A stretch of 12,826 bases of DNA, taken from CAZAGT01 sp964484515 (GTDB taxonomy: Bacteria; Desulfobacterota; DSM-4660; Desulfatiglandales; HGW-15). Shown one piece after another: positions 1-7,368 of this stretch. The stretch is from the NCBI GenBank assembly GCA_964484515.1, contig CAZAGT010000131.1, positions 1-12,826 on the forward strand. Direction: 5' to 3'. Below the pieces are notes generated by a model. It had not been told where the DNA came from. It was given only the letters and a program-made list of their open reading frames with translations, and made no database searches. The translations under genes were made by a program, and so were the position numbers. Each line of letters begins with the position of its first letter. Position 1 is the stretch's first letter.

Positions 1-197
1 AGCACGAGGAGGCCGTCGCTGATTACACCAAGGCCATCGAGCTAAGACCAGGGTTTGCGAACGCCTACGTTCATCGAGGATTTTCCTTTGAGGCCCTCGG
101 AGATAGCCGCCAAGCCATAGAAAACTGGAAGATAGCGGCCGGCATGGGGGATGAAAAGGCCGCAGGCGTTTTGCGTCGAAAAGACCTCCTGCGCTGA
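1..197 (+). CDS. TPR-repeat protein, C-terminal fragment
   Basis: Only the last 64 codons are in the window, with the reading frame entering at base 3 and ending at TGA 195-197. The residues show the tetratricopeptide pattern: an A-x-x-D-Y-x-K-A-I-E-L-x-P helix pair end, then A-Y-x-x-R-G at the start of the next repeat, then a second helix with D-x-R-Q-A-I-E-N-W. TPRs are helical protein-protein interaction scaffolds, so the partner and role cannot be read from this fragment. The tail (about 15 residues, basic, R-R-K-D-L-L-R) closes the last repeat. The upstream part lies outside the window, so total length and any signal peptide or extra domains are unknown. Confidence 0.85.
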   Translation, partial: HEEAVADYTKAIELRPGFANAYVHRGFSFEALGDSRQAIENWKIAAGMGDEKAAGVLRRKDLLR

Positions 198-338
198 TAG
201 GTAAGGATTTGACAACTACGGTTCCGTTGCAGGCCTTTTCGGTCTTGACCGCTCAGTGGCATGGTGCGCTAGGATTTCACGGCGTTCGTTTAGGAAAGAT
301 AGACTGGACGTCCGAGTAATCAGGAGGTCGTTAGTGAC

Positions 339-575
339 ATGTTTAACAGACCCGAACGGAAAAAAATGAAAGAAACAAAAAGAGAAATCGATAAGTTATG
401 GAAACGGTACCAGCAACTGGAACTTCGGCCATGCCAAAATGACGCCGAATTGAAGAAGAAGAATGAGGAACTCGCTCTCTTATGGCAAGAAATCGACACC
501 CTGGAGAGGGAGAGAACCGTTACCACCCACGGGACCGGAAGAGGTATCAGACACGACGTGGAGTATAACTGGTAA
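339..575 (+). CDS. Small coiled-coil protein of unknown function
   Basis: A 78-residue protein that I do not recognise. The ATG at 339 is preceded by AGGAGG at 322-327, a strong Shine-Dalgarno with about 11 bases of spacing, which is the main support for it being real. Residues about 8-60 are very rich in Lys, Glu, Arg and Leu with heptad-like spacing (for example E-E-L-A-L-L-W and L-W-K-R-Y), suggesting an amphipathic helix or coiled coil. The last 18 residues (T-T-H-G-T-G-R-G onward) look unstructured. There is no signal peptide or membrane segment. It lies 141 bases after the TPR gene and about 355 bases before the FAD operon, so an operon with either is not evident. It could be a small structural or regulatory protein, and conservation in relatives would decide whether it is translated. 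Confidence 0.55.
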   Translation: MFNRPERKKMKETKREIDKLWKRYQQLELRPCQNDAELKKKNEELALLWQEIDTLERERTVTTHGTGRGIRHDVEYNW

Positions 576-930
576 CGCACTCATCCTATCGTGAACGTGC
601 CCCGGTCTTGTTCCTAACTGGGCGGAAAACGGCATCATGTTGATCTTTGCGTCTCCCGCAGTGCCTTTCCCTGAACACCTTCCTACCGACTCTCCTCTGA
701 TTCATGAACCTATCTCCAGCTTCTTTTCACACTGAATGAAATCATCGCTTTTCCCTTGCAAACCCTGTGCGTTTGATAGAATCATGAGGACAATCGGGTG
801 AGGCAAACCCTGTTGAATAAAGAAATGTTATTTGAATTCAATGGCTTGTCTAGCTTCAGGTTTTCGCAGAACTTGGTAGGGCTGCAGGCCCCGTTAATCC
901 TTAACAGCCCAACCATTGCAGGAAGCGAGC
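576..930. other. 355-base non-coding gap upstream of the FAD/Fe-S operon
   Basis: No convincing gene was found on either strand. The region holds an 11-base direct repeat (GCAAACCCTGT at 758-768 and 803-813). It also has an AT-rich stretch with inverted halves TTGAAT (813-818) and ATTCAA (836-841). Just before the operon is a palindromic element (879-910). A promoter for the operon should lie here, but no clean -35/-10 pair was found, so the start may depend on an activator or another sigma factor. Confidence 0.5.
879..910 (+). promoter_or_regulatory. Nested inverted repeat before the FAD/Fe-S operon
   Basis: GGGCTG (879-884) can pair with CAGCCC (905-910). Inside it lies the palindrome GTTAA-TCC-TTAAC (893-905). 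The element ends about 10 bases before the ribosome binding site of the gene starting at 931. It could be a leader hairpin affecting translation or an operator for a dimeric regulator. There is no T-tract after it, so it is not an intrinsic terminator. No regulator gene is adjacent, and the assignment rests on symmetry and position alone. Confidence 0.35.
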
Positions 931-3786
931 ATGTCACACCTTCACCGCCTAAAGGAAATGATTGAGGGAGAGATCCTCGACGATGAACTGAGCCGTGCCC
1001 TGTACGGTAGCGGCGCCTGTCTCTATCGAGTCACGCCGTCGGCCATCGTGAGGCCGAAGACCAGCGCGGATGTCGTCAGAGTACTGGAGCATGCAGCGCA
1101 AACAGGTCTGTCGATCACGGCTCGGGGAGGTGGGACAAGTCGAACGGGGAACGAATTGGGATCAGGCCTTGTCCTCGACTTCCTAACCCACATGAACGGG
1201 ATACTGGAGTTTGACCCTGATCAGAAGTGGGTTCGCGTTCAACCGGGGATCGTGCTTTCTGCCTTGAATGAGTTCCTTAAGCCGCACAATCTCTGCTTCC
1301 CGGTCGACCCTTCCACGAAAGAACTCTGTACCCTCGGCGGCATGATCGCCAACAATTCCAGCGGTCCACATGCCGTCAAGTACGGAACGACGCGTGATTA
1401 CATCCTCTCTCTCGACGCAGTGCTCAGTAACGGGGAGCTCATTACAACGGGACCGGTTACTTTCTCAAATGAAGGGTCCGCCTCGCAAAGAGCTAACGAA
1501 ACCTTGGAGCAAACCATATATCGAAACATCCCCGAAATTCTCGCTCGGTATCGGCAAGCGTTGAAGGAAGAACGACCCCGTACGACCAAAGATTCTTCGG
1601 GCTATCACCTCTGGCGTGTTAAGAAAGAGCAACGGCTCGACCTAACCCCTCTTTTGGTGGGGTCGGAAGGGACCCTCGCTGCGGTGGTCTCCGCCAAGCT
1701 CCGGCTCGTCCCGATCCAGGCCCAGGCGCTGGGTGGATTGCTCTATTTTGCAGATTTGGCCAGGGTCGGGGAGGCGATCCAGAGGATTCTGGCCCTGTCA
1801 CCGGCAATGGTTGAGATCATGGAACGCCGGATTTTGGATCTGGCCAGGGCCCAAAAGGAAGAGATGCGACCCTATCTTCCCGAAGGGACCGAGGCCTTGC
1901 TGGACGTTGAGTTCCAGGGTGACGACCTGGAAACCCTTCGGCAACGGTTCGCGGAGCTTGAAGAGAGCATTATCTCCGAGAAAAGGCTGGCCGTTGCCCT
2001 ACGGATCGCCGAGAGCAGGCAAGATATGGAGATGTTCGCCAAGCTGCGGAGCATCTCCGGTCCCCTTCTCAACAAGACCCCTGGGCCGGCGCGTCCGGTG
2101 GCGTTTATCGAGGATGCGGCTGTTCACCCAAGCCGGCTGCCGGAATATATCGAGGGTCTGAGGGCCAGCTTTGCGAGGCACGGCGTCAAGGCTGGCATTT
2201 ACGGCCATGCCGGGGACGGTAATCTGCACACCATGGTCTTTCTCGACCTGAACCAAGAGGATCAAGTCGACAAGATGGTTACCGTTGCCGAAGAGATCTA
2301 TGATCTGGTCTTGAAGCTCAAAGGGACCATCAGCGGCGAACACGGGGACGGGAGAACGAGGTCCCACTATCTCAAGAGGCAATACCCACGCCTTTACTCC
2401 GCCTTCGAGGAGATCAAGGCGCTTTTCGATCCCCAAAACACCCTCAACCCGGGCATTATCGTTAGCGCGGATGATAATCCCTTGCCTCGGCGCCTCAAGT
2501 CTGGACCGCATGAACGGCTCATCCCGGAGGGTGCATTCAGCAAGATAGGATCTCTCGAATCGGATTTGGCGGCGTGCTCCGGTTGTGCCAAGTGCCGGGC
2601 ATACTGCCCGATCGCCCGGGAGCTTTCGGAAGAATGGACCACCGGCCGAGGCAAGATCATCCTGTTACGGGAGATCTTCTCCGGCCATCTCGATCCGAAG
2701 ACGTTGGAAACCGAGGCGTTCAAGAAGATCCTCGATTCCTGCATCAACTGCAAACGCTGTTTGAAGGAATGCCCTTCCGGAGTGGATATCCCATGGCTGT
2801 CCGTAATCGGCCGCGCTCATTACGTCAACAAGCACGGTGAGACGCTCGGCAACCGTCTCCTGACCAGTCCACGGGCCTTTTGCGAGGCCCTTGGGCCTTT
2901 GACCGGCCTGGCGAATCTGGCAAACAGGCTCAGACCGTTCAGATACCTTATGGAAAGGACCCTTGGCCTGGACCATCGTCGCAAACTCCCCGCCCTTCAG
3001 GGTCGATCGCTCAGAAATAACTTGAAGGCTGCGGCTCAACCACAAGGAAGACGACAAATCGCCCTTTTCATGGACTGCTACGGCAACCTAAACGGGGACG
3101 AAGGGAGGGCGGCTTTTGAGGTCCTTGGGGCTAATGGGTTCGAGGTGCTTTTGCCGGACGTCCGTTGTTGTGGAGTGGCGCGTATCAATACAGGGGCCGT
3201 CGATCAGGTGCTGAAGGACATTCAATATAACACGGACTTGCTGGCGGGCTACGTCACGAAGGGTCTTGATATCGTCTTCAGCGAGCCCAGCTGTGCGCTG
3301 GCCGTCAAGATGGAGTACCCCAGGATCCTTAACAATGTAACCTCCCGGAAGGTGGCCGAGCATTGTTACGACATATTCGAGTATCTCAACGTGCTTCGCG
3401 AGCGGGGCAAGCTTCTTCTCGCTTTCCGGGATCAAGACCTGACGGTCGGTTATCATAACCCTTGCCATCTCCGCGCCTTGGACGGTGGCGCACAGGTCGT
3501 CGAGCTATTGAAGCAGATCCCCGGTCTTCGAGTTCAGACGTTTTCCGACATATGTTGCGGTCTGGGGGGCACGTTTGGGCTGAAAAAAGAAAATTTCGAC
3601 CTTTCGATGGCGATCGGAGAGAGGTTGTTCCAGGAGATCCGGGATTCCCGCGTCGATAAAGTCGTAACAAGCTGCGGCGCCTGTGCCATGCAGATCTCTC
3701 AAGGGACGGGTCGCCGAGCCATCCATCCCCTGTCCCTCCTGGCTAAGGCCTACAAAAGGAAACCTGAGGAGTCTGCTGGAGAGTAA
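931..3786 (+). CDS. FAD/Fe-S 2-hydroxyacid dehydrogenase (GlcD-GlcF-like fusion; D-lactate or glycolate type)
   Basis: A 951-residue single-chain flavoprotein of the GlcD/LdhD-YdiJ group, oxidising a D-2-hydroxyacid to the 2-oxoacid and passing electrons through Fe-S centres. The N-terminal half is a PCMH-type FAD domain: A-R-G-G-G-T-S-R-T-G near residue 65, then G-G-M-I-A-N-N-S-S-G near 135. The FAD-oxidase C domain carries G-H-A-G-D-G-N-L-H near 425 and G-E-H-G-D-G-R. Two [4Fe-4S] motifs follow, C549/C552/C555/C559 and C604/C607/C610/C614. Two CCG domains close the chain, with CC at 746-747 and 875-876 and a final C-G-A-C at 915-918. The ATG at 931 is preferred over a TTG five codons upstream because AGGAAG sits 7 bases before it. 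No signal peptide is seen, so it is probably cytoplasmic or membrane-associated. The substrate (D-lactate, glycolate, D-2-hydroxyglutarate) cannot be decided; the aminotransferase 7 bases downstream favours glycolate/glyoxylate. Confidence 0.93.
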   Translation: MSHLHRLKEMIEGEILDDELSRALYGSGACLYRVTPSAIVRPKTSADVVRVLEHAAQTGLSITARGGGTSRTGNELGSGLVLDFLTHMNGILEFDPDQKWVRVQPGIVLSALNEFLKPHNLCFPVDPSTKELCTLGGMIANNSSGPHAVKYGTTRDYILSLDAVLSNGELITTGPVTFSNEGSASQRANETLEQTIYRNIPEILARYRQALKEERPRTTKDSSGYHLWRVKKEQRLDLTPLLVGSEGTLAAVVSAKLRLVPIQAQALGGLLYFADLARVGEAIQRILALSPAMVEIMERRILDLARAQKEEMRPYLPEGTEALLDVEFQGDDLETLRQRFAELEESIISEKRLAVALRIAESRQDMEMFAKLRSISGPLLNKTPGPARPVAFIEDAAVHPSRLPEYIEGLRASFARHGVKAGIYGHAGDGNLHTMVFLDLNQEDQVDKMVTVAEEIYDLVLKLKGTISGEHGDGRTRSHYLKRQYPRLYSAFEEIKALFDPQNTLNPGIIVSADDNPLPRRLKSGPHERLIPEGAFSKIGSLESDLAACSGCAKCRAYCPIARELSEEWTTGRGKIILLREIFSGHLDPKTLETEAFKKILDSCINCKRCLKECPSGVDIPWLSVIGRAHYVNKHGETLGNRLLTSPRAFCEALGPLTGLANLANRLRPFRYLMERTLGLDHRRKLPALQGRSLRNNLKAAAQPQGRRQIALFMDCYGNLNGDEGRAAFEVLGANGFEVLLPDVRCCGVARINTGAVDQVLKDIQYNTDLLAGYVTKGLDIVFSEPSCALAVKMEYPRILNNVTSRKVAEHCYDIFEYLNVLRERGKLLLAFRDQDLTVGYHNPCHLRALDGGAQVVELLKQIPGLRVQTFSDICCGLGGTFGLKKENFDLSMAIGERLFQEIRDSRVDKVVTSCGACAMQISQGTGRRAIHPLSLLAKAYKRKPEESAGE

Positions 3787-3793
3787 GGATAGG

Positions 3794-5053
3794 ATGTCCT
3801 TAGAGGAAAACAGGTGTCTTTTGCTGCCGGGGCCGGTCTTTATTCCCCACCGGGTGCTCAGGGCCATGGGAAGGCAGATGATAAACCGCAGGGGACCGGA
3901 GTTTCAGGATCTCCTGGTGGACGTCACAGAGAGGTTGTTGGAGGTCTTTCAAAGCTCGGGGGACGTGCTCCTCTTTCCCGGCTCAGGAACCGGCGGGCTA
4001 GAAACAGCCCTCCTAAACGCCCTTGAGCCAGGGGACCATGTCCTCGCGCTCACCGCCGGGGTGTTCAGTGAGCGGTTTGCTACCATTGCCGAAGAGCTGG
4101 GGATGAGCGTCCAAAGGCTCCGGTTTCCCCTCAATGAGGGTATCGATCCGGAGAGGGTCGCAGAGGTGCTGCGAGCTGATCGGGGTAAGAAGATCAAGGC
4201 GGTCCTGATGACCCATAACGAGACCGCCACGGGCGTCGTTAATGACATTGGTGCGCTTGGACCTATCGTTCACGGCCACGACGCTCTATCCCTCGTCGAT
4301 GCGGTCAGCTCCCTGGGTGGTATAGAACTGAAGGTCGATGAATGGCTCCTCGACATCGTGGTCAGCGTCTCTCATAAGGGCCTTTTCGCAGCGCCCGGAC
4401 TGACCATGCTCAGCGTGAGTAAAAGGGCCTGGCAAGCTATCGATAGCAGCGCGACGCCGAGCTATTTCCTCAACCTTCGCCGTGCCAAGGACGCATATGA
4501 GCAAAAACGTTTGACACCGTATACCGCGCCCACCACGACCCTTTATGCCCTTCAGGAGGCCCTGCGAATGATCGCGGAAGAAGGCCTTGCAGACGTCCTA
4601 AAGAGACATGCAATCATCACGGCGGCCCTCCGGGCCGGCCTGCAAGCGCTAGGTTTGGAGCCCTTTGTCAGGGATGATCGCGCCTCCCATACAGTGACCG
4701 CCGTCCATGTCCCGACGGGCATCAACAGCACTCGAATGCGGAAAACGATGAGCGAACGTTACCACGTCTACATCGCTGGAGGGTTGGGTGACATCGCAGA
4801 GTCGACATTCAGGATCGGCCATCTCGGTTATATCGGGCGGGGAGACATCCTGAACGGTCTTTCCGCCCTTGAACTGGCCCTTTACGAGCAACGATACGAC
4901 CTCCCGCTCGGACAGGGTGTGGCGGCCGCCCAAAAGACCTTCTCGGGATATCTAACGGTGCCGCTTCCCTTTTCTCATCAGGATGGTCAGCAGGAAACCG
5001 GCGACAAAGCCTCCGATGTGAGCAAACCAGGCGATCCCACCCCCACCTCCTGA
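3794..5053 (+). CDS. Class V PLP aminotransferase (alanine-glyoxylate / serine-pyruvate type)
   Basis: A 419-residue fold-type I PLP enzyme expected to transaminate glyoxylate or another 2-oxoacid, with alanine or serine as likely amino donor. Family marks in order: L-L-L-P-G-P near residue 9, the phosphate-binding S-G-T-G-G-L-E at 64-70, H-N-E-T-A-T-G-V near 141, the pyridine-contacting Asp169 in D-A-V-S-S, and the probable Schiff-base Lys195 in S-H-K-G. The frame stays open to 3683 inside the upstream gene. ATG 3794 is chosen because the family N-terminus begins there and AAGGA precedes it. Only 7 bases separate it from the dehydrogenase stop, so the two are probably co-translated. Odd feature: the family core ends near residue 380 (G-V-A-A-A-Q), and the last roughly 35 residues are read antisense to the end of the rhomboid gene. 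This tail is low in structure and probably neutral. Confidence 0.9.
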   Translation: MSLEENRCLLLPGPVFIPHRVLRAMGRQMINRRGPEFQDLLVDVTERLLEVFQSSGDVLLFPGSGTGGLETALLNALEPGDHVLALTAGVFSERFATIAEELGMSVQRLRFPLNEGIDPERVAEVLRADRGKKIKAVLMTHNETATGVVNDIGALGPIVHGHDALSLVDAVSSLGGIELKVDEWLLDIVVSVSHKGLFAAPGLTMLSVSKRAWQAIDSSATPSYFLNLRRAKDAYEQKRLTPYTAPTTTLYALQEALRMIAEEGLADVLKRHAIITAALRAGLQALGLEPFVRDDRASHTVTAVHVPTGINSTRMRKTMSERYHVYIAGGLGDIAESTFRIGHLGYIGRGDILNGLSALELALYEQRYDLPLGQGVAAAQKTFSGYLTVPLPFSHQDGQQETGDKASDVSKPGDPTPTS

Positions 5054-5632
5054 GCCGGATTCCGCAAGGCCACTCAGCGTTTGGATCAGGATCCAGTAGC
5101 CCAGCATGAGGAAGGCGGGAATCCGAATGACTTGGATGAAAAGCAGAAAGATGAACAGGGTCTTGATGCGGGCTCGCGGGTAAAGGAAGAGGTAGGCGCC
5201 CATCACCCCTGCGATCGCGCCGCTGGCTCCCAGGCTCGGCACCCTGGAATAGGGATTGGCTATGATGTGCGCAAGGGAGGCAACCACCCCACAGGCTAAA
5301 TAGAAGAACAGGTATCTCCAATGCCCGAGCCTATCCTCGATGTTGTCACCGAAGACCCAGAGAAAAAGCATGTTACCCAATAAATGAACCCAGCCCGCAT
5401 GCATGAACATGGCGGTCAGGACGGTCACGGGAACAGGTACTGAGGCTCGCGGGGCGATATCCACGAAGTGGGTAAACTCATAGGGGACGCAGCCCAAGCG
5501 AAGAAACATCGGCGCCGGCCCCCATGGGAAAACGAAATGTTGGTAGATGAACACGGCGAGGTTGGTCAGTATGATGAGCCCGGTTATGAAGGGGATCCGC
5601 CTGGACGGGTTTTCATCTTGGAGGGGAATCAT
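4952..5632 (-). CDS. Rhomboid family intramembrane serine protease
   Basis: A 226-residue polytopic membrane protein with all the marks of an active rhomboid, which cleaves transmembrane segments of other membrane proteins. The N-terminus (M-I-P-L-Q-D-E-N-P) is typical of the short bacterial type, and TM1 follows at about 13-33. The H-x-x-x-N motif is His83/Asn87 in V-H-L-L-G-N-M. The catalytic serine is Ser137 in G-A-S-G-A, and the catalytic histidine is His205 in F-A-H-I-G-G-F. A Gly-rich loop (195-199) precedes the last helix. No extra soluble domain is attached. The start is supported by family similarity; the upstream Shine-Dalgarno is weak. It lies 78 bases downstream of the UroD-like gene on the same strand and may share its transcript. 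Its last 102 bases overlap the end of the convergent aminotransferase gene. The substrate is unknown. Confidence 0.93.
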   Translation of the reverse strand: MIPLQDENPSRRIPFITGLIILTNLAVFIYQHFVFPWGPAPMFLRLGCVPYEFTHFVDIAPRASVPVPVTVLTAMFMHAGWVHLLGNMLFLWVFGDNIEDRLGHWRYLFFYLACGVVASLAHIIANPYSRVPSLGASGAIAGVMGAYLFLYPRARIKTLFIFLLFIQVIRIPAFLMLGYWILIQTLSGLAESGSGGGGGIAWFAHIGGFVAGFLLTILMRKGKRHR

Positions 5633-5710
5633 GGGATTCTAGGACCGCTACGCGGGGTTCGACCAAAAGGCACGATATACCCCGGTCGGGCTGTGAATTC
5701 GTCGAACTGA

Positions 5711-6940
5711 TCAGGGGTGCCGACTGTCCAAGTTGAGGCCGGTGATGAAATCGATGTACCCCTCACCGCGAAGCTCAGGAAGCGGGTACTTACCATATTT
5801 GCAGGCCGCGTCGAAGGCTGCTACGATGTTACGAGGCGGGGTATCCGGCTCGATGTTGTGTGCGGACGCAAAGATGTAGCCACCCCCGGGTCCGTAAATC
5901 GAGATCAGCTTCTTAACGCCTTCTTCGATCTCTTCCTCCGTCGACAACGGCAGCAGTTTCTGGATATCCAGCCCCCCCATAAAGGTGATCTGTCCGCCAA
6001 ATTCCTTCTTGAGCCGCTCGGGTTCCATGTGTCGTGCGAGGGGTTGGACGCCGTGCAGGATGTCTACACCGATCTCGATCAAGTCCGGGATAAAGGCCCG
6101 GACGGAACCACAACTGTGCAGGATAATCTTCGCTTCAGGCCGTATGAATTGTCTGATGTTCTTGATGATCTCGGCCATATACGGTTTGTAAAACAGCCGA
6201 AAGTCGGCCAAGGACATCAAAGGCCCCTGCTGGGTGCCTAGATCGTCAAAGATTTGAGCCCCGTCCACATAGGGTCCCGCCACTTCATAGAACTGCCGAT
6301 CAAAGCCTAGCGCCAATTCGAGAAACTTCCCGGCTAGGCGATGATAGAACGCGGGCCGAATCTTGAAGTCGGTCAACCACTTCTCCATACCGCTGACGTA
6401 TGCATAGCCGTTGAAGGGAAACATGTCGAAGAAGTTGATACCGATGATGAACTTGTCGGTCTTTTCATGTAGCGCGCGGGCGTACGCAGCCACGCCCTCT
6501 GTAATGTTGGTGTTCGGATCCGGCCAAGGATAGGCGTCAATCTCCGCGTCGGTCGTCATCTCGGCCATGGGGAAATCGAAGGCGTCGTCGTAGTACCCAG
6601 CCCTCTTTATCCTCATGCCACAGAAAAAGGGCCAAGTCTTGGTGCCGTCCTCGTGTGTCACTGGCGGGGGCAACCGTGGGAATACCGGTTGGGTATCGCA
6701 GCAAAATCTCTGCTTCACACGCTCATCAAGACCCCACACCTCATTCGCCCAGGCGCCGATCTTGACCGGCTTCGGATCTTCCAGCCCAAGGTGCTGGTAG
6801 AGTTCTGAGCAGACGCGACCATGAGGGGGGCACTCGAGGATGCCGGTACCCTCACTTCCCCCGAAATTAATAGGTACCCGATCCGGTTCGGCAAAGTTTG
6901 CGGCCGTGTAGACCCTCTCCCTTGACGTCATCTCTTTCAT
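5711..6940 (-). CDS. UroD/MtaA-like methyltransferase family protein
   Basis: A 409-residue TIM-barrel protein of the uroporphyrinogen decarboxylase superfamily. The branch resembles corrinoid:CoM-type methyltransferases (MtaA, MtbA, CmuA) more than the heme enzyme HemE. Visible marks: the N-terminal T-S-R-E-R-V helix and E-P-D-R-V-P-I, H275-S-C277 matching the H-x-C zinc-binding part of methyltransferase members, F-M-G-G-L-D-I, and H-N-I-x-P-D-T-P-P-R-N near the end. The third zinc-ligand Cys of MtaA/MtbA is not obvious there; a nearby A-C-K-Y-G offers a Cys, or His may substitute. No corrinoid protein or activator gene is adjacent, so substrate and methyl carrier are unknown; methyl transfer from an O- or N-methyl compound is an inference. 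A GGGGGG stretch precedes ATG 6940, and ATG three codons in is an alternative start. A strong promoter lies at 7002-7030. Confidence 0.85.
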   Translation of the reverse strand: MKEMTSRERVYTAANFAEPDRVPINFGGSEGTGILECPPHGRVCSELYQHLGLEDPKPVKIGAWANEVWGLDERVKQRFCCDTQPVFPRLPPPVTHEDGTKTWPFFCGMRIKRAGYYDDAFDFPMAEMTTDAEIDAYPWPDPNTNITEGVAAYARALHEKTDKFIIGINFFDMFPFNGYAYVSGMEKWLTDFKIRPAFYHRLAGKFLELALGFDRQFYEVAGPYVDGAQIFDDLGTQQGPLMSLADFRLFYKPYMAEIIKNIRQFIRPEAKIILHSCGSVRAFIPDLIEIGVDILHGVQPLARHMEPERLKKEFGGQITFMGGLDIQKLLPLSTEEEIEEGVKKLISIYGPGGGYIFASAHNIEPDTPPRNIVAAFDAACKYGKYPLPELRGEGYIDFITGLNLDSRHP

Positions 6941-7368
6941 GTGAACCCCCCGTGGACTTAAGGCGCTCGAGGTTCCTTGAGGCTAGCCTGCACTCGTGGG
7001 GAATATAGGAGAAGACCCTCGGCGTGTCAATAAGACCCGAGGTGCGGGACGCAGCACAGGGAAAGGGCCGGGAGGCCTCTAACGAGAGGAGTAGGCGTAG
7101 GAGATCGCAGGTTCGAGATCCAAGGCTCGAGGTTTACCCCCTCTGGCGGCGTTCGAGGAAAAACAACTAACAATTCTATTTCTGCCTTTTAGCTTCGGCC
7201 TTTTGACTTACGCCTTGCGCCTTCAATGGACATCGCCGTGACTTGCCCGGTTACATCGGCGTCGCCGTCTCGTACATCGAGAATTCAACAGGGAGAGGAT
7301 GAGGGACATCCCATTGGAATCGCGACAGATGGGCGCTTTGCGGCAGCCTCGGCAGCAAGCCTCCGGGA
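6941..7368. other. 428-base gap between the UroD-like and cNMP-HDOD genes
   Basis: No gene was found on either strand. Near 7002-7030 is the minus-strand promoter described separately. At 7106-7135 two imperfect copies of a TTCGAG/CTCGAGG-containing phrase occur. At 7183-7222 the minus strand reads as short purine-rich copies around AAAGGC and CAAGGCG, a degenerate low-complexity pattern. No T-tract hairpin was found after the HDOD stop, so its terminator is unknown. Confidence 0.5.
7002..7030 (-). promoter_or_regulatory. Sigma-70-type promoter for the UroD-like gene
   Basis: On the minus strand TTGACA (7030-7025) is separated by exactly 17 bases from TATATT (7007-7002). This is a full -35 match and a five-of-six -10 match. 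Transcription would start near 6995, giving a leader of about 55 bases before the ATG at 6940. The rhomboid gene downstream may be on the same transcript. Confidence 0.7.

Noticed and set aside
209..237. TTGACA at 209-214 as promoter for the small coiled-coil gene
   Set aside because: At a 17-base spacing the -10 position reads GGCCTT, which is not promoter-like.
916..930. TTG start five codons upstream for the FAD/Fe-S gene
   Set aside because: The AGGAAG that serves ATG 931 lies inside those codons, and no ribosome binding site precedes the TTG.
1999..2753. Long minus-strand open frames inside the FAD/Fe-S gene
   Set aside because: They lie opposite a strongly conserved gene, show no domain-like sequence and reflect GC-rich codon shadowing.
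3683..3793. Longer N-terminus for the aminotransferase starting at 3683
   Set aside because: It overlaps the conserved C-terminal CCG-domain coding of the dehydrogenase; ATG 3794 has a ribosome binding site and matches the family start.
5051..5299. A second candidate Sec codon: the aminotransferase TGA is followed by an open frame to 5299
   Set aside because: The continuation is antisense to the conserved rhomboid gene, does not resemble aminotransferase sequence, and no Cys is expected there; it is a coding shadow.
7141..7230. Short repetitive phrases that could be a CRISPR or tandem array
   Set aside because: Copies are short, degenerate and unevenly spaced, with no constant repeat and spacer length.
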